A stretch of DNA of 64,000 bases from Cryptomeria japonica (lineage: Eukaryota > Streptophyta > Pinopsida > Cupressales > Cupressaceae). Each line of letters opens with the position of its first letter. The stretch's first letter is position 1. Shown here piece after piece: positions 47,205 through 59,504 of this stretch. The translations under genes and the position numbers were made by a program. The notes beneath the pieces are model-generated. The model ran no database searches, was not told the origin of the DNA, and saw only the letters and a list, made by a program, of their open reading frames with translations. Location: positions 880,435,220 through 880,499,219 of the forward strand of contig NC_081409.1 of assembly GCF_030272615.1 (NCBI RefSeq). The letters run 5' to 3'.

Positions 47205-49511
47205 TGTTACCATTGTGTTGTCATTGATGTCAACCGGTATGGGATGACCACCGATAGAAGAGATGTATGTGCAACACTATTATGAAGGAGTACAAGATGT
47301 GATATCTTGGATATCACCTTGTGTTGCAGAACACCGGTAAAGGTAAGTAAGATGACCTCAGAGGTCATCAGTACACAAGTTAGTGCCTGACACTAACTTG
47401 TGTGATGAGATAGAAAGGTGTTTAAGAGGTTGTTTGTGATGAAGAGAAGAATGAACTAGCATGTTATGAGGTTGCAGAACAACAAGACTCCCACCAGATG
47501 AAGATACAGTCCATAAGGGAAGCAGTGACTAACAATGAATGTGCTCACATCAGTTCACATATGCCTTCTTGAAGAGATGGTGCTCACCATGGAATTCACA
47601 TGAGCATACGACAAAAAGGAGATGGTGTTACTCCACCAAGCAAGTAGAGCTTATCTTCTATTATGCATTAAGTGCATTATAGTTTGGAGAGATATGAGTG
47701 AAGAGGTAAAGGAAAGAACTTGAAGGATCACATTAGATCTATCGGTAAATTGACAAAATGCCTTAAGTGCTTAAGATAAGGGTTATGCACTAGACTAAAA
47801 AGAGAAGGCATGGTTAAGATGTCAGTATAGAGGAAGTGTGAAATGTTTTTCCTATTGACAAACCGATAGAGGAAGAAACAAAATCAATCAAGAAGAAAGG
47901 TTGAGTAGATTAAACATGGGAATCTGACCTCACTGAAAGAAGATAGGATTCTTGTGAAGATTGATGACATGGTGTCATCAAGAGAGATAATTGGTATATG
48001 AGTCCACCGGTTATATAAGCAAGGTGTAGTTGGAGAAGATTTCCCATTTGTGGGAATGAGCATATTTTGGATTTATTAGTCTGGAGGCCTATTTTAGAGT
48101 CCCATCGATAGTTCAAGATGAGAGAAGATATGATAAGGTAACCGTTAAAATGGTTGAGACTGGAAGGGTTAGAAAACTGGTAGAAGTAAGGAACTGGTAG
48201 GGTGGTTGGTCCAGGATTCCACTTGGACCAACTTAAAGTGCCAAACTAGCAGATAGTCGATATGTATGCCACATGGAGTCAAAATGGCAAACCCGTGTTT
48301 GGATAAAGATAGATTGTAGATCGACAAGGTTGTTGTAGAGTTGGTTAGCTTTAATGAAAAGTCACCCAAATCATGGGATTTGTTGCAGATCTATTGCAAG
48401 GGATTGAGGCTCAAGGTCTAGAAGACAACTATGAGTCAGCTAAGAGAAATTGAGAAGATCGAGGTGATGAAGGAAACATCACAATAGATCTTTCGTGATT
48501 GACTAATGGATTAGCTATGAGGGTAAAAAGAATGTCGCCAGAAATGCAAGGCATGATAAGGGAGATGCAAATATGGCGGAGTTGTGCATTCAGATGTCAG
48601 AAAGATCAGATTGTGCAAGATCTGATTGGATTTGGTTTGCCTCAAGGATGGTGAGGAAACCCTAACCACCTAGTTTTTGAATTGGTTTTTGGAGGGAAAA
48701 CTAGTCTATAAGTATATGATAGAAGAGGAAGAAGAGGGCTGCTGCATAGAGAAATATTGTGTGATTGTGAGGTTGAAGACTTATGCAAGCAAGAACAAAT
48801 TAGTCAAGTGCTCAACGAGCATCTGTGAGAAGATTTGAAGTGTGAGAGAACTGGGTTGAAGCTTTCAATTGGTTGAAGGAAAGAACTGGTAGTGTTCATA
48901 CTGGCAGAACAGAAGTGGAGGCTGAAGAGAGGTAAAATGATAGTGCTTATTAGTAGAGAAGCAACAATTGAAGAGTAGTAGAGAAGTGAGTTGGTGAAGC
49001 AGAGAAGGTATCTCACTGCTAGAACAAGATATATGTAATGGTTGCAAGATTCACTTGTGACAAGATAGTCATTTATGTATTTGATATTTATTTTGTGAAA
49101 ACAGAGTTGTAGCTCGGTGCAGGGGTTGTAGCTCCTTTGGTTGGTGCCCTAAAGTCGGGGGCTGGTGCTCCTTTGGGTTGTAGCCCATAAATCAGGTAGG
49201 GGTTGGTACTCCTTGGGTTGGTGCCCTAAACTTTGTAACTATGTTTTACTGTGAGGTTGGATTGGAGCAGTAGACTCCAACAACATTGCTCACCAAGGTT
49301 TTTCCCATCTCGGGTTTTCCTCGTACATGCTAGTGTTATGTGATGTATCCTTGTGTGTGTGTGTATTTGAGTTAGTCTCATTAGTAACTGGTAAGTCTAC
49401 ATTGTGTTTGATTTACAAACCGGTATTGCTCACAAAGGAGAGCTAAATGGAAATTTTTTGAGAACCACTGATTCACCCCCTCCCCCTCTCAGTGGTGCAT
49501 TGTGTCTAACA
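47205..49511 (+). repeat. 5' LTR of element F (2307 bp)
   Basis: TGTTACCATTGTG to GTGTCTAACA. The terminal part repeats the phrase 'gggttg(t/g)(a/t)(g/t)ctcctttgg' and 'ggtgccctaaa' three times (49120-49235). The C-rich 'actgattcaccccc' module lies about 40 bases from the end. It shows full-length homology to 52460-54738. Confidence 0.92.
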
Positions 49512-49528
49512 ATTGGTATTAGAGCCTA
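49512..49528 (+). other. Primer-binding site of element F
   Basis: 'attggtattagagccta' differs at one position from the initiator-Met tRNA complement used by A and B (ATTGGTATCAGAGC). It is adjacent to the LTR end at 49511. Confidence 0.85.
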
Positions 49529-49584
49529 GGTTCCTAGTTAGAAGAGTGTTCTCCATCTTGGGTGGATTTTAGCCTAAGGACACA

Positions 49585-51465
49585 ATGCTTTGTTTAGTAT
49601 CTATCTCTGCTCCAGTTTTTGATAGCTCAATTTTTTCTATTTGGAGTTGCAGAATGAAATTTTTTCTATCCTCTTTAGGATTTGATGTGTGGATGTCAGT
49701 AGTAGATGGTCTCCCTAGAAAGGTCAGTTTTCCTACTAGATTTGTAGAAGAAAGAAGAAACCAATGGAATGAAGAAGCCATGAAAGCTATTTTCAGTGGA
49801 CTCACCGGTGATGTGTCTTCACAGGTGGACATGTGTAGAAAAATAAAGAGCTTATGGGAAAGATTGAAGAAGCTCTATGTAAATAAACTGTCAACTATAG
49901 AACCAGAAATCAAAGCATATATAAGAAATACCTCTCATATTTATCTAGATGAGGAAGATAGATCTTCTAGCAACCACAACATTGAAGGAGAACGAGATCA
50001 ACTCTTTGTGGCCCAAGAATTTGAAAGGGACTGGGAAATCACCTCTCCTCAACAAGATGTGTTGAGTAGTGATGATGATGAAGAGGAAGACATGGCAGAG
50101 AGATCTAGCCATCAAGAGCCTTGTGATTATGAAGAGGAAGACATGGCAGAGAGATCTAGCCATCAAGAGCCTTCTGATGATGAAGAAGCAGGAGAATTTG
50201 ACCTTGAAGTAGAGCTTGTAAATACACTTGAAGAACTCAATAGAGTTAAAAGAGAATACAAGGTATTCAAGAATGCTGCTATTGTGGAGTAGAACTAGTT
50301 AGTCAAATGCCTTGAAGAATCAGAGAAATGAATCTCAGAGTTGAAGACTTGGGCAAAAGACACCAAGGTATGTCAGTGTGAAGATCTAGCCTCTCAGCTA
50401 GAGACAAAAGACAAAAAACTTTAGTGGCTGCTTGAAGAAAACAAAGGCCAGACCTCTCTAGTTAGAAATGTTCCTCTAAAGAAGGTTGACCTGACCATAA
50501 TTGGTATGGACCTACAAGCAAAAATGAATTTCAATGCTACAAGAAGGCATCTTCATATACATCCTAGAGGTAAGGGGAAGATGGAAGAAGAAAACCTCAC
50601 TGGAAATAAGAAAATGAGGAAGCAACAAAGGAGACCCTCCACAGGCAGAGGGTAAATAAATGCTACCACCCATAGGGGGAATCAAGTGTGGGACAAGAAG
50701 AAGAGATCAGATGAAAGAGGTTCTCAAAATGGACAACCAAGGGTCCATTCTCAAAAAGGAAAAGATGGGGATGCAAAATTGACAAGATCTTCTCATGCAT
50801 GGCTGGATAAATATGTAAGTCATATATCGTCATTTACTGATTATTGTTTTACATGTAATATTTATGGTCATAACAAAAGGGAGTGTAGAATGAGATCTAA
50901 AAAGGACAATGTAGGATTTCATATAAATCATGCTTATGGGAAGAATGTATCTAGAAGTAGATACATGCATGTCCTTTCTCTCGGTTATGCAAAGATTGTT
51001 TGTCATAACTACAATGGATCTAGTCATGGAAAGTTTGAATGCAGAAAGAGGAACCTGCTATCACATGGAGGCTGACAAAATGGCCATGCTCTGCAGAAAA
51101 GTGAAAACAAAGCATATGGAATGTAAAGACCTACGTGGAACCAAAGAAGATATGTCCTTGTAGGAGTAAGAGGTCCACCAGTTCCTGTTGCTAGTCAAAG
51201 TAGCATGACCAGGAGAAGATGGTCAAACTGGTATGAAAAGAGATTCCCCGAACATGAAGTTGGGATGGATGTTGTGTGCTACCATAGCACTTTTTTCGGT
51301 GGTAATGCAAAGACCAGAAAAGAATGGGCCCATCAACGGAATAAGGAAAACCCTACTCCAAAGTCTGAAAGTGGGGAGAAGAATGAGATTAAGCAGGTAT
51401 GGAGGAGGAAGACCATGGATCAACTTTGTTCATTTAATGCACAAGTGACATATCCTAAAGTCTAA
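49585..51465 (+). pseudogene. Gag protein of element F (Copia UBN2-like), with stops
   Basis: One frame runs from ATG 49585 to about 51465. The first 235 codons are open (to tag 50290-50292) and hold a Copia gag core: FDSSIFSIWSCRMKFFLSSL, the DVWMSVVDG region and KIKSLWERLKKLY. Next is an acidic linker with a 17-residue tandem repeat (EEEDMAERSSHQEP, twice, 50081-50182) and a coiled-coil segment (LEVELVNTLEELNRVKREY). After several stops come a basic stretch and two zinc knuckles: CFTCNIYGHNKREC (about 50845-50890, complete CX2CX4HX4C) and CHNYNGSSHGKFEC (about 51003-51047, one Cys replaced by Tyr). It ends with a basic KQVWRRKT tail and a tag-free stretch to 51463. No protease follows. Gag binds element RNA and builds particles. 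Confidence 0.8.
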
Positions 51466-52445
51466 AGGAGATGCAAGATCGTAGGGGGAGTAGCACATCA
51501 AATTTATCATTCACCCCCTCAGTAATGAAGGCAACATGGAAAACCATGTTGTTGTTGGTATGGAGGAAGAAGATGACAAGTGTGTGTAGAAGTTGCAATG
51601 TCTACATACCTACTGATCAATATCACGATGTTGCCGACATGAATGCAAAATAGGTTATGTAAGACAATGATGTTGTAAATCATTTCAATAACCCTAGTAG
51701 CATGGAATGTTGAGTTTATGTCTCAGGTGGTATTGTAAATGCCCTGAATGACATATGTTGGCCCCGTGGTTGATTATGAAGGCTTGCATGTTTTTGGGCT
51801 AACCGCTTTGTTTCATGGCATGGCAGTGTCATTGTCTGACATTGTGAAGATTCAGGATCATGTCATAAGTCTTGGTGGATACAATGGAGTTGAAGGATCT
51901 TCGGGTAACCACTTATGCACAACTCAACCGGTATATAGTGAAGAATGGAGTTCCTATATTGGACCCAACTGGTAATGAGAATCTGAGTTGTATGACTTAG
52001 GATGAGTTCAACTGTTCAGGATGTAGTGCAAGCATGCCTGAACTGGAAAGGATACTGACTGCCCAGAACTACAAGAAATGGAAATTGCAGAAGTGTTGCA
52101 AGTTGACTGGAAGGTGAGTAGTATTCATTAACACATCAACAATTGGTATCAGTCTTTCTGAAAATTGAGTTCCAATAGCATCAGACTTGCATATTGGTGT
52201 CAGTTGATGTCTATGTTCCCCACCTTAAGCATTATGATTTGAGAAGATGTAACAACCGGTGATAAGATAACAAGTGGCATCAAAGGAAGTCTTGCATCCA
52301 ATGAAGACAATGGGGGAGGAAATTTTTTTGTCAATGACCGGTACATACAAAAAGAAATAATATCCTAACAATGCCCTTTGTTATTGTGTCAAAGGGGGAG
52401 AAGATTTTTGTAGTATGCCAGATACTACATGTGTTGACATCAATG
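51466..52445 (+). other. Internal non-coding region of element F
   Basis: About 1 kb where other Copia elements carry pol. The short open frames (for example 51748-51975) show no pol motif. It probably descends from a pol or 3' leader segment after large deletion or sequence capture. The right end has a purine-rich 'aaagggggagaag' tract at about 52390. Confidence 0.5.
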
Positions 52446-52459
52446 CCAAAGGGGGAGAT
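52446..52459 (+). other. Polypurine tract of element F
   Basis: 'gccaaagggggaga' followed by t, immediately before the 3' LTR (TGTAGGCATTG) at 52460. It has the same layout as 2291-2306 of E1. Confidence 0.85.
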
Positions 52460-54738
52460 TGTAGGCATTGTGTTGTCATTGATGTCAACTAGTATGGGAT
52501 GACCACCGGTAGAAGAGATATGTGCGCAACACTGTTATGAATGAGTACAGGATGTGATATCTTGGATATCACCTTGTGTTGCAGAACACCAGCAAAGGTA
52601 AGCAAGATGACCTCAAAGGTCATTAGTACACAAGTTAGTGCCTAACTTGTGTGATGAGATAGAAAGGTGTTTAAGCAGTTTTCTGCGATGAAGAGAAGAA
52701 TGAACCAGTATGCCATGAGGTTGCAGAACAATGGGACTCCTACCGGATGAAGATGCAGTCTACATGGGAAGAAATGACTGACAATGAATGTGCTCACATT
52801 AGTTCACATGTGCCTTATTGAAGAGATGCTACTCACCAAGAAATTCACATGAGCATACGGCAGAAAGCAGATGGTGTTACTCCACAAGGTAAGTGGAGCT
52901 TATCTCCTATTATGCATTAAGTGAGTTATAGTTTGGAGAGATATGAGTGAAGAGGTATAGGCAAGCACTTGAAGGATGACACCAGATAAACTGGTAAATT
53001 GAAACAATGCCTTAAGTGCTTAAGATCAGGGTTATGCAATAGATTGAAAAGAGAAGGCATGGTTAAGATGTCAGTACAAAGGAAGTGTGAAGTGTTTGTC
53101 ATCTTACCAAACTAGTAGAGGAAGAAACAACATCAATCAGGAAGAAAGGGTGAGTATATGTAAACATAGGAATCTGAGCTCACTGAAAGAAGCTAGGAGT
53201 CTTGTGAAGATTGATGACATGGTGTCATCAAGAGTGATAACTGGTATATGAGTCCATTGGTTATATAAGCAAGGTGCAGTTGTAGAAGATTTCCCATTGT
53301 GGAAATGATCATATTTTGGATTTATCAGTCTAGAGACCGGTTTGAGAGTCCCATCAACAGTTCAAGATGAGAGAAGATATGATAAGGTAATTGGTAAAAT
53401 GGTTGAGACTGAAAGGGTTAGCAAATTGATAGAAGTAAGGAACTAGTAGGATGGTTTGTCGATGATTCCACTTGGACTGACTTGAAGTGCCAAGCTAGCT
53501 GATAGTTGATATGTATGCCACATGGAGTCAACATGGCAAACCTACATTTGGATAAAGATAGACTGTACATTGATAGGGTTGTTGTAGGGTTGGTTAGCTT
53601 TAATGAAAAGTCACCCAAATCATAGGATTGAGGCTCGAGGTCTAGAAGACAACTACAAGTCAGCTAAGAGAAATTGAGAAGATAGAGGTAATGAAGGAAA
53701 CATCACGATAGATATTTCGTGATTGACCAAGGGATTAGCTATGAGGGTAAAAAGCATGTCACCGGAAATGGAAGGCGTGACCGAGGAGATGCGACTATGG
53801 CAAAGTTGTGCATTTAGATGTTAGAAAGATCAGATTGTGCAAGATTTGATTGGATTTGGTTTGCCTCGAGGATGGTGAGGAAACCCTAACCACCTAGTTT
53901 TTGAATTGGTTTTTGGAGGGAAAACCAATCTATAAGTATATGACAGAAGAGGAAGAAGAGGATTGTTGCATAGAAGAATATTGTGTGATTGCGAGGTTGA
54001 AGACTTATGCAAGCAAGAAAAAATCAGTCAAGTGCTCAACAAGCATCTGTGGGAAGATTTGAAGTGTGAGAGAACCAGGTTGAAGCTTTCAAGCGATTGA
54101 AGGAAAGAACCGGTAGTTTTCATACTGGCATAACAAAAGTGAAGGAGGTTGAAGAGAGTTAAACTGATAGTTCTTATCAGTAGAGAAGCAATAGGTGAAG
54201 AGTAGTAGAGAAGTGAGTCGGTGAAGCAGAGAAGGTATCTCAGTGATAGAACAAGATATATGTAATGGTTGCAAGATTCACTTGTGACAAGATAGTCACT
54301 TATGTATTTGATATTTACTTTTTGAAAACAGAGTTGTAGCTCGGTGCAGGGGTTGTAGCTCTTTGGGTTGGTGCCCTAAATTTAAGGGTTGGTGCTCCTT
54401 TGGGTTGTATCCCATAAATCAGGTAGGGGTTGGTGCTCCTTGGGTTGGTTCCCTAAACTTTGTAACTATATTTTACTGTGAGGTTTGATTGGAGCAGTAG
54501 ACTCCAGCAACATTGCTCACTGAGGTTTTTCCCATCTTGGTTTTTCGTCGTACATGCTGGTATTATGTGATATCTCTTTGTGTGTGTTTGTATTTGAGTT
54601 AATCTCATCACTAACCGGTAAGTCTGCATTGTGTTTGATTTACAAACCAATATTGCTCACAAAGGAGAGCTAAAAGGAAAAGTTTTGAGAACCACTGATT
54701 CATCCCCTCCCCCTCTCAGTGGTGCATTGTGTCTAATA
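52460..54738 (+). repeat. 3' LTR of element F (2279 bp)
   Basis: TGTAGGCATTGTG to GTGTCTAATA. It aligns with the 5' LTR along its whole length, with numerous substitutions (largely transitions) and small indels. The terminal CA has become TA. GAAAG follows. Confidence 0.92.
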
Positions 54739-55292
54739 GAAAGGCAATAAATGAAAATAAATCAATAAATTAGATGCAAGATGACTTGAGGGTTGGCACC
54801 AAAAATGGGATATAAATATAACAACAAACAAATTCATTAATCAATTACATTATCTCATTTAAATATTATCTTCTCTCCAAGCAACGATCTCTCCTTCACT
54901 CAAGCAAACTGATACAAGTCTATTATGAGAAATGTTCAAGGTTGATTGTGTCGAAGTAGTCAAAGAGCCTCATACGAACTTGAGAAGGACTTATATTGTG
55001 TGAATCCAACCTTATACATTTGTTGCTTATCTTCCTATCCATCCGTTGTTGATAAGGGATGCAAGCTTCATTGATATATTGAACATCAATCTGAGATAAG
55101 TGTATTGGCTTGTAATTTCCTACATTTGAGATAATAATTTTTGTATTAGAGGCTTGGTTTTTCACCTCCAAGAGGGACGTTTTCCAAGGGTATTGGTGTC
55201 TATTGTCTTGTCTTTTATTATTGTTACTGTTCATTCACAGTCTAATTATAATCCAATTGCTTAAATCAACAACTGATTGCTTAAAATTAACA
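54739..55292 (+). repeat. 5' LTR of element C, right part
   Basis: Resumes element C after the F target duplication. It has a TATA-like 'gatataaatataac' at about 54819-54832, typical of an LTR promoter, and ends 'aaaattaaca' at 55292, just before the primer site. With the left part the LTR is about 0.71 kb. Confidence 0.7.
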
Positions 55293-55313
55293 TGGTTTTA
55301 GAGATTTAGGTTC
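55293..55313 (+). other. Primer-binding site of element C, degraded
   Basis: 'tggttttagagatttaggtt' resembles the initiator-Met tRNA complement (TGGTATCAGAGC) with several changes, mostly C or G to T or A. Confidence 0.6.
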
Positions 55314-55375
55314 ATTCAAAATAATCAGATTATTAGTTGTACTTCACTTTCAGTTTGTTGTTTTAGTTTTGCAAG

Positions 55376-58300
55376 ATGGTTACAGGTCTAAAAGTAGAGG
55401 ATAGACTTGAAGGTGCCCTCAATTTTACATCATGGAAGGTTTGTGTCCTCCTTGCTCTTGAATAATTGGAGTTGTTACAGTTTGTGGAAGACAAGGATAT
55501 GAATGAACCTTCGGATCTGGAAGAACTAAAGAAATTCAAGAAGAATGCTCTCAAGGAAAAGAAGTTCCTTATTTATTTCATGAAGGATCATCTTGTTCCA
55601 GTTATCTCCAAACTGAAGAAAACCCAAGAGATGTTTAAACATCTTGGAGGGATATATGAGATCAACAACATCAGCTAGACACTTACATTGAGGTAGCAAC
55701 TTATTCAAGTTAAAATGAGCAAAGGAGATTCAGTCATGTCCTTCTTCATGAAGATTTCAGAATTTAAGGACCAACTCGGTGCCATTGGAAGCGAGGTTGT
55801 GGACAAGGATATTGTCATGATTGCTTTGAATGGTCTTCCTAACTCTTTGGATCCTTTCATTCAAAGCATAAGTGGAAGAGTTGAATTCCCTTCCTTCGAT
55901 TGCCTCCAGTCAGATTGCATTCAAGAGGAGTCACAGCTTGTTGCTACAGAAATGCATAAAGGCTCTCATGGAGAAGATCAACATGTGCTTGCATCTCAAC
56001 ATGTTAGAAGAAAGGGAAGCCATTGGAAGAAGAACAACTTCATAAGAGATAGAGACTTCAGAGCTCCTTCTTTCGATTCAAGGAACAAGCCAAGGGATCT
56101 TTCACATGTCTGTTGCTTCAGATGCGACCATTTTGGACATTACGCCAAAGAATGTCAGAATCCTCCCATGCAAGGAAAGGCCAACCTAAATGAAGTTGCA
56201 AACTCAAAGGATAATTAAGACTATCTCTTAAATTCTACCTTGTTTAGCAATGTGCCAACTGATAGTAACACTTGGTTGATAGACAGTGGTGCATCTAGAC
56301 ACATCATGGGATATTGAGAGCATCTCTTAGACTTGATGGAGAAAGAGTCCAACCTTCATGTGGTAATTGGTGATGACACTCAGTATTCAGTAAGAGGTTT
56401 TGGTAGCACTTCTTTAAATTTAGAATCTGACATGTCCTTGCATCTTAGTGATATTTTCTTTGTCCTTGGAATTAAGACAAATTTAATTTCTATTTCTTCC
56501 CTAGAAGATAAAGGTTATCAAATAACATTTTCTAAGGGTAAAGTACTTGCATGGCCTAAGAAATCTACTATTAAATTTTCTTATGTTATTGGAAATAGAT
56601 ATGATAGTTTGTATAAGCTTTTAGCTAACCCCATTTGAGCACTCATTCATGAAGCTCCTGAATCTAGCAAGCTATGGAATAGAAGGCTTGGTCATCTTCA
56701 CTACCAGACACTTCCTTCACTTGAAAAGATGGTTAAAGGTATGCCTAAACTTAATCAATTTCATGATGATGCTTGCAAAGGTTATGCATTAGGTAAGAAC
56801 ACTAAAAGTCCATTTCATATAAGTAAAAGTAGAGCTAAGGAAAAATTAGCACTTGTTCATTCTGATCTATGTGGACCTATGTATGTTCCTTCACCTAGCG
56901 GATTTCTATACTATGTTACATTTATATATGATTTTTCTAGAAAGACTTGGATTTACTTTCTAAAATCTAAAGAATCTTATGAAGTGTTAAGTAGGTTTAA
57001 ATAATTTAAAGCTCTAGCTAAAAATATGTCTGGTAAAAGGATTATAGTGTTAAGATCCGACAATGGAGGTGAATACACCTCAAGTGGCTTCAATGAATTT
57101 TGTGTAGAAACAAGAATTAAGAGGGAGTTTGAAGTTCCCTACAATCCTCAGCAAAATGGTGTAGTTGAATGAAAGAATAGAGCCATTGTTGAAGCTACCA
57201 AAGCTATGATTCATGATCAGGACCTGTAGACCTTCTAATGGCCTGAAGCATCCAAGACTATAGTGTACATTCAGAATAGATGCCCTCACAGTGTCTTGAA
57301 GAACATACCTCCCCAGGAAGCTTTCACTGGAGTCAAACCAGATATCAGCCACCTAAGGATCTTTGGAAGTCCTGTCTATGTTCATGTGCCAAAGGAAAAG
57401 AGGACTAAGTTAGAGACTTTGGGGAAGAAGGGTATCCTTGTTGGATATAGTGAATCTTCCAAGGCATTTCACATCTACATTCCTGGTTAAAGGTACATTG
57501 AGGTAAGTAGGGATGTCACCTTTGAAGAAAATATTGCTTTCAATAAATCTAAAGGTTCTCTTATTGATAATGAAAAATAACTCAATGATAATCAAATTAT
57601 GGATATTGATACTAACCCTGAGATTAAGAGGAAATCTATTGAACCTTTTGAACCTATTGAGCATGATGATCCTCCCAAGCCTCTAGTTCCAACTGATGGA
57701 CCTAGAGATATTGCAATTAGCAAGAAAAGACCACTTTGGGTTAGAAGTACAATTCCAGATGTAGAAAAGTTTGCAGCTCCTAGTGGCACTTTTAGAGAAA
57801 GTAAGAGACCTCAGAAGATCTCCAACTATGTTGAAATAATGTGCAACATCATTGAGGATGAACCATCTAGCATAGAAGAAGCCATGAACTAGCAAGCATG
57901 GAAGTAAACTATGGATGAAGAGTATCAATCCATCATCAAGAATGATATATGGGATAGTGTGCCTAGAGCTAAAGGTAATTCTATTGTTTCTTCCAAATGG
58001 TTGTTGAAAATTAAACATGTTGTTGATGGTAGTATAGAGAAATATAAAGCTAGATTTGTAGCTCGTGGTTTTTCTCAAAAGGAAGGCATAGATTATGAAG
58101 AAACATTTGCTTGTGTTGCTAGATATACTTCCATTAGAACTATTATAGCTATTGTTGCAGCCAAAGGCTGGAAATTACATTAGATGGATGTAAAGTCTAT
58201 CTTTCTTAATGATGTTATTAAGGAAGAATTCTATATTGAGCAACCTGAAGGTTATGAGATTCATAATAGAGAAACTCATGTGTGCAGATTGAAGAAAGCT

Positions 58301-59353
58301 CTCTACGGCCTCAAGCAAGCTCCTAGAGCTTGGTATGATAGAATTGATAAGTACTTAGTTCGTTTAGGATTTAATAAGAATGATGTTGATCCTAACATTT
58401 AATTTAAAGTATTTAATGATGAAATGCTAATTCTGGTTCTATATGTAGATAATTTATTTCTAACTAGTGAAGATAGTGTCATCATTAGGTGTAAGAAAGA
58501 ATTAGCTACTGAATTTGAAATAAAGGATCTAGGTCTAATGCATTACTTTCTAGGGTTAGAAGTGTGGCAAAGACCTAATAAAATTATTCTAAGTCAAGGT
58601 AAATATACTATTAATATATTAAAAATATTTGGTATGATGGATTGTAAACCTATGTCTACTCCTATGGAAACTAACTTGAAGAAGTTGAGTATTTCTGCAG
58701 CTAACTTTAATTTTGCAAATCCTTTAGAGTACAGGTAGTTGATTGGATCCTTGATGTATCTAGTCAACACTAGACCAGCCATCTACTATGCAGTGAGTGT
58801 TCTTAGCCAATTCATGAACCAACCAAAGCATGTTCGCTTGCTGGAAGCCAAGCACATCCTGAGATACTTGCATGGAATAGTTGGCTATCGAATGAAGTAT
58901 TCAACCAACACACTAATCAATTTGGAAGGCTACTCTGATTCTGAGTGGGCTGAAAGTGTTGCTCATAAGAAAAGCACTTCAGGATTATGCTTCAGCTTGG
59001 TTTCCACTATGATCTCTTGGGCTAGTAGGAAATAATCCTCAACTGCATTGAGTACTGCAAAAGTTGAATATATTGCTTCAAGTGTAGCAACTAGAGAAGC
59101 AGTTTGGCTTTACAAGCTTCTTGCTGGGTTGTTTGGACAACCTTGGGAATCAACTGTTATTTACTTTGATAATCAGAGTTGTATTAAAATGTCTAATAAT
59201 CACGTATTTCATGATAGGTCAAAACATGTGGAAACTCATTATCATTATGTTCTCACCAAGCCTCTAGATCGAGTGAAGTTTGAGTACTTCAGAGAGAAGC
59301 TTGGAATTGTGGAGAACACAACATTGATTGAGAGGGAGTCTCAATCTCAGTGA
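55376..59353 (+). pseudogene. Copia gag-pol polyprotein of element C, single frame with 18 stops
   Basis: From ATG 55376 to tga 59351-59353 all blocks lie in one frame (1325 codons), with about 18 premature stops and no frameshift. Gag begins MVTGLKVEDRLEGALNFTSW; the zinc knuckle is CFRCDHFGHYAKEC (about 56115-56156). Protease is LIDSGASRHIMG (about 56275-56310). Integrase zinc motif is HLHYQ...CKGYALGK (second Cys lost), with HSDLCGP, RSDNGGEYT, and the PQQNGVVE segment followed by a tga where Arg is usual. RT has KARFVARGFSQKEGIDYEET and MDVKSIFLN; the catalytic box reads YVDNLFL (second Asp lost). RNase H has YSDSEWA, ALSTAKVEYIA and FDNQSC. Lineage differs from A, B and D by its YSDSEWA/HYHYV style. 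Confidence 0.92.
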
Positions 59354-59504
59354 TGTAATTTAGTTTGCACCATCCACCATCTATGGGAAATGCAAGGTGG
59401 AGTCATCCTCTATGAGCAATACAAGGTGACATTGTATCCTTCTCTGGGAGAAGGCTAAGGTGTAAGACCTCTTCCACCCTCTCTGGGAAATGCAACGTGG
59501 ATCC
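59354..59504 (+). repeat. 3' leader of element C with short repeats
   Basis: The phrase '(ct)ctctgggaaatgcaaggtgga' (shortened) recurs in variant form three or four times (59380-59398, 59409-59430, 59440-59455, 59480-59500). The element is cut at 59504 by element D. Confidence 0.7.

Larger units (their letters stand above)
47205..54738 (+). mobile_element. Non-autonomous LTR element F with gag only (TR-GAG type)
   Basis: A 7.5-kb element with perfect 5-bp target duplication GAAAG (47200-47204 and 54739-54743), LTRs of 2307 and 2279 bp, an initiator-Met primer site, a gag-like reading frame and a polypurine tract. The internal region is only 2948 bp and holds no protease, integrase, RT or RNase H. 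Its LTRs and PPT region resemble those of E1 (2307-3973), which does carry RT, so E1-like copies are candidates for the helper family. It sits inside the 5' LTR of element C. Confidence 0.9.
47045..59504 (+). mobile_element. Ty1/Copia element C (plus), split by F and cut by D
   Basis: The 5' LTR is 47045-47204 plus 54739-55292, split by element F. Then come a primer site (55293-55313), gag-pol (55376-59353) and a short 3' leader up to the insertion of element D at 59505. The LTR start TGTTGAAAATATT is placed where DUF247 homology ends, and the LTR end ...TTAACA is fixed by the primer site. The 3' LTR and target duplication are outside the window. This is a different lineage from A, B and D. 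Confidence 0.8.
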
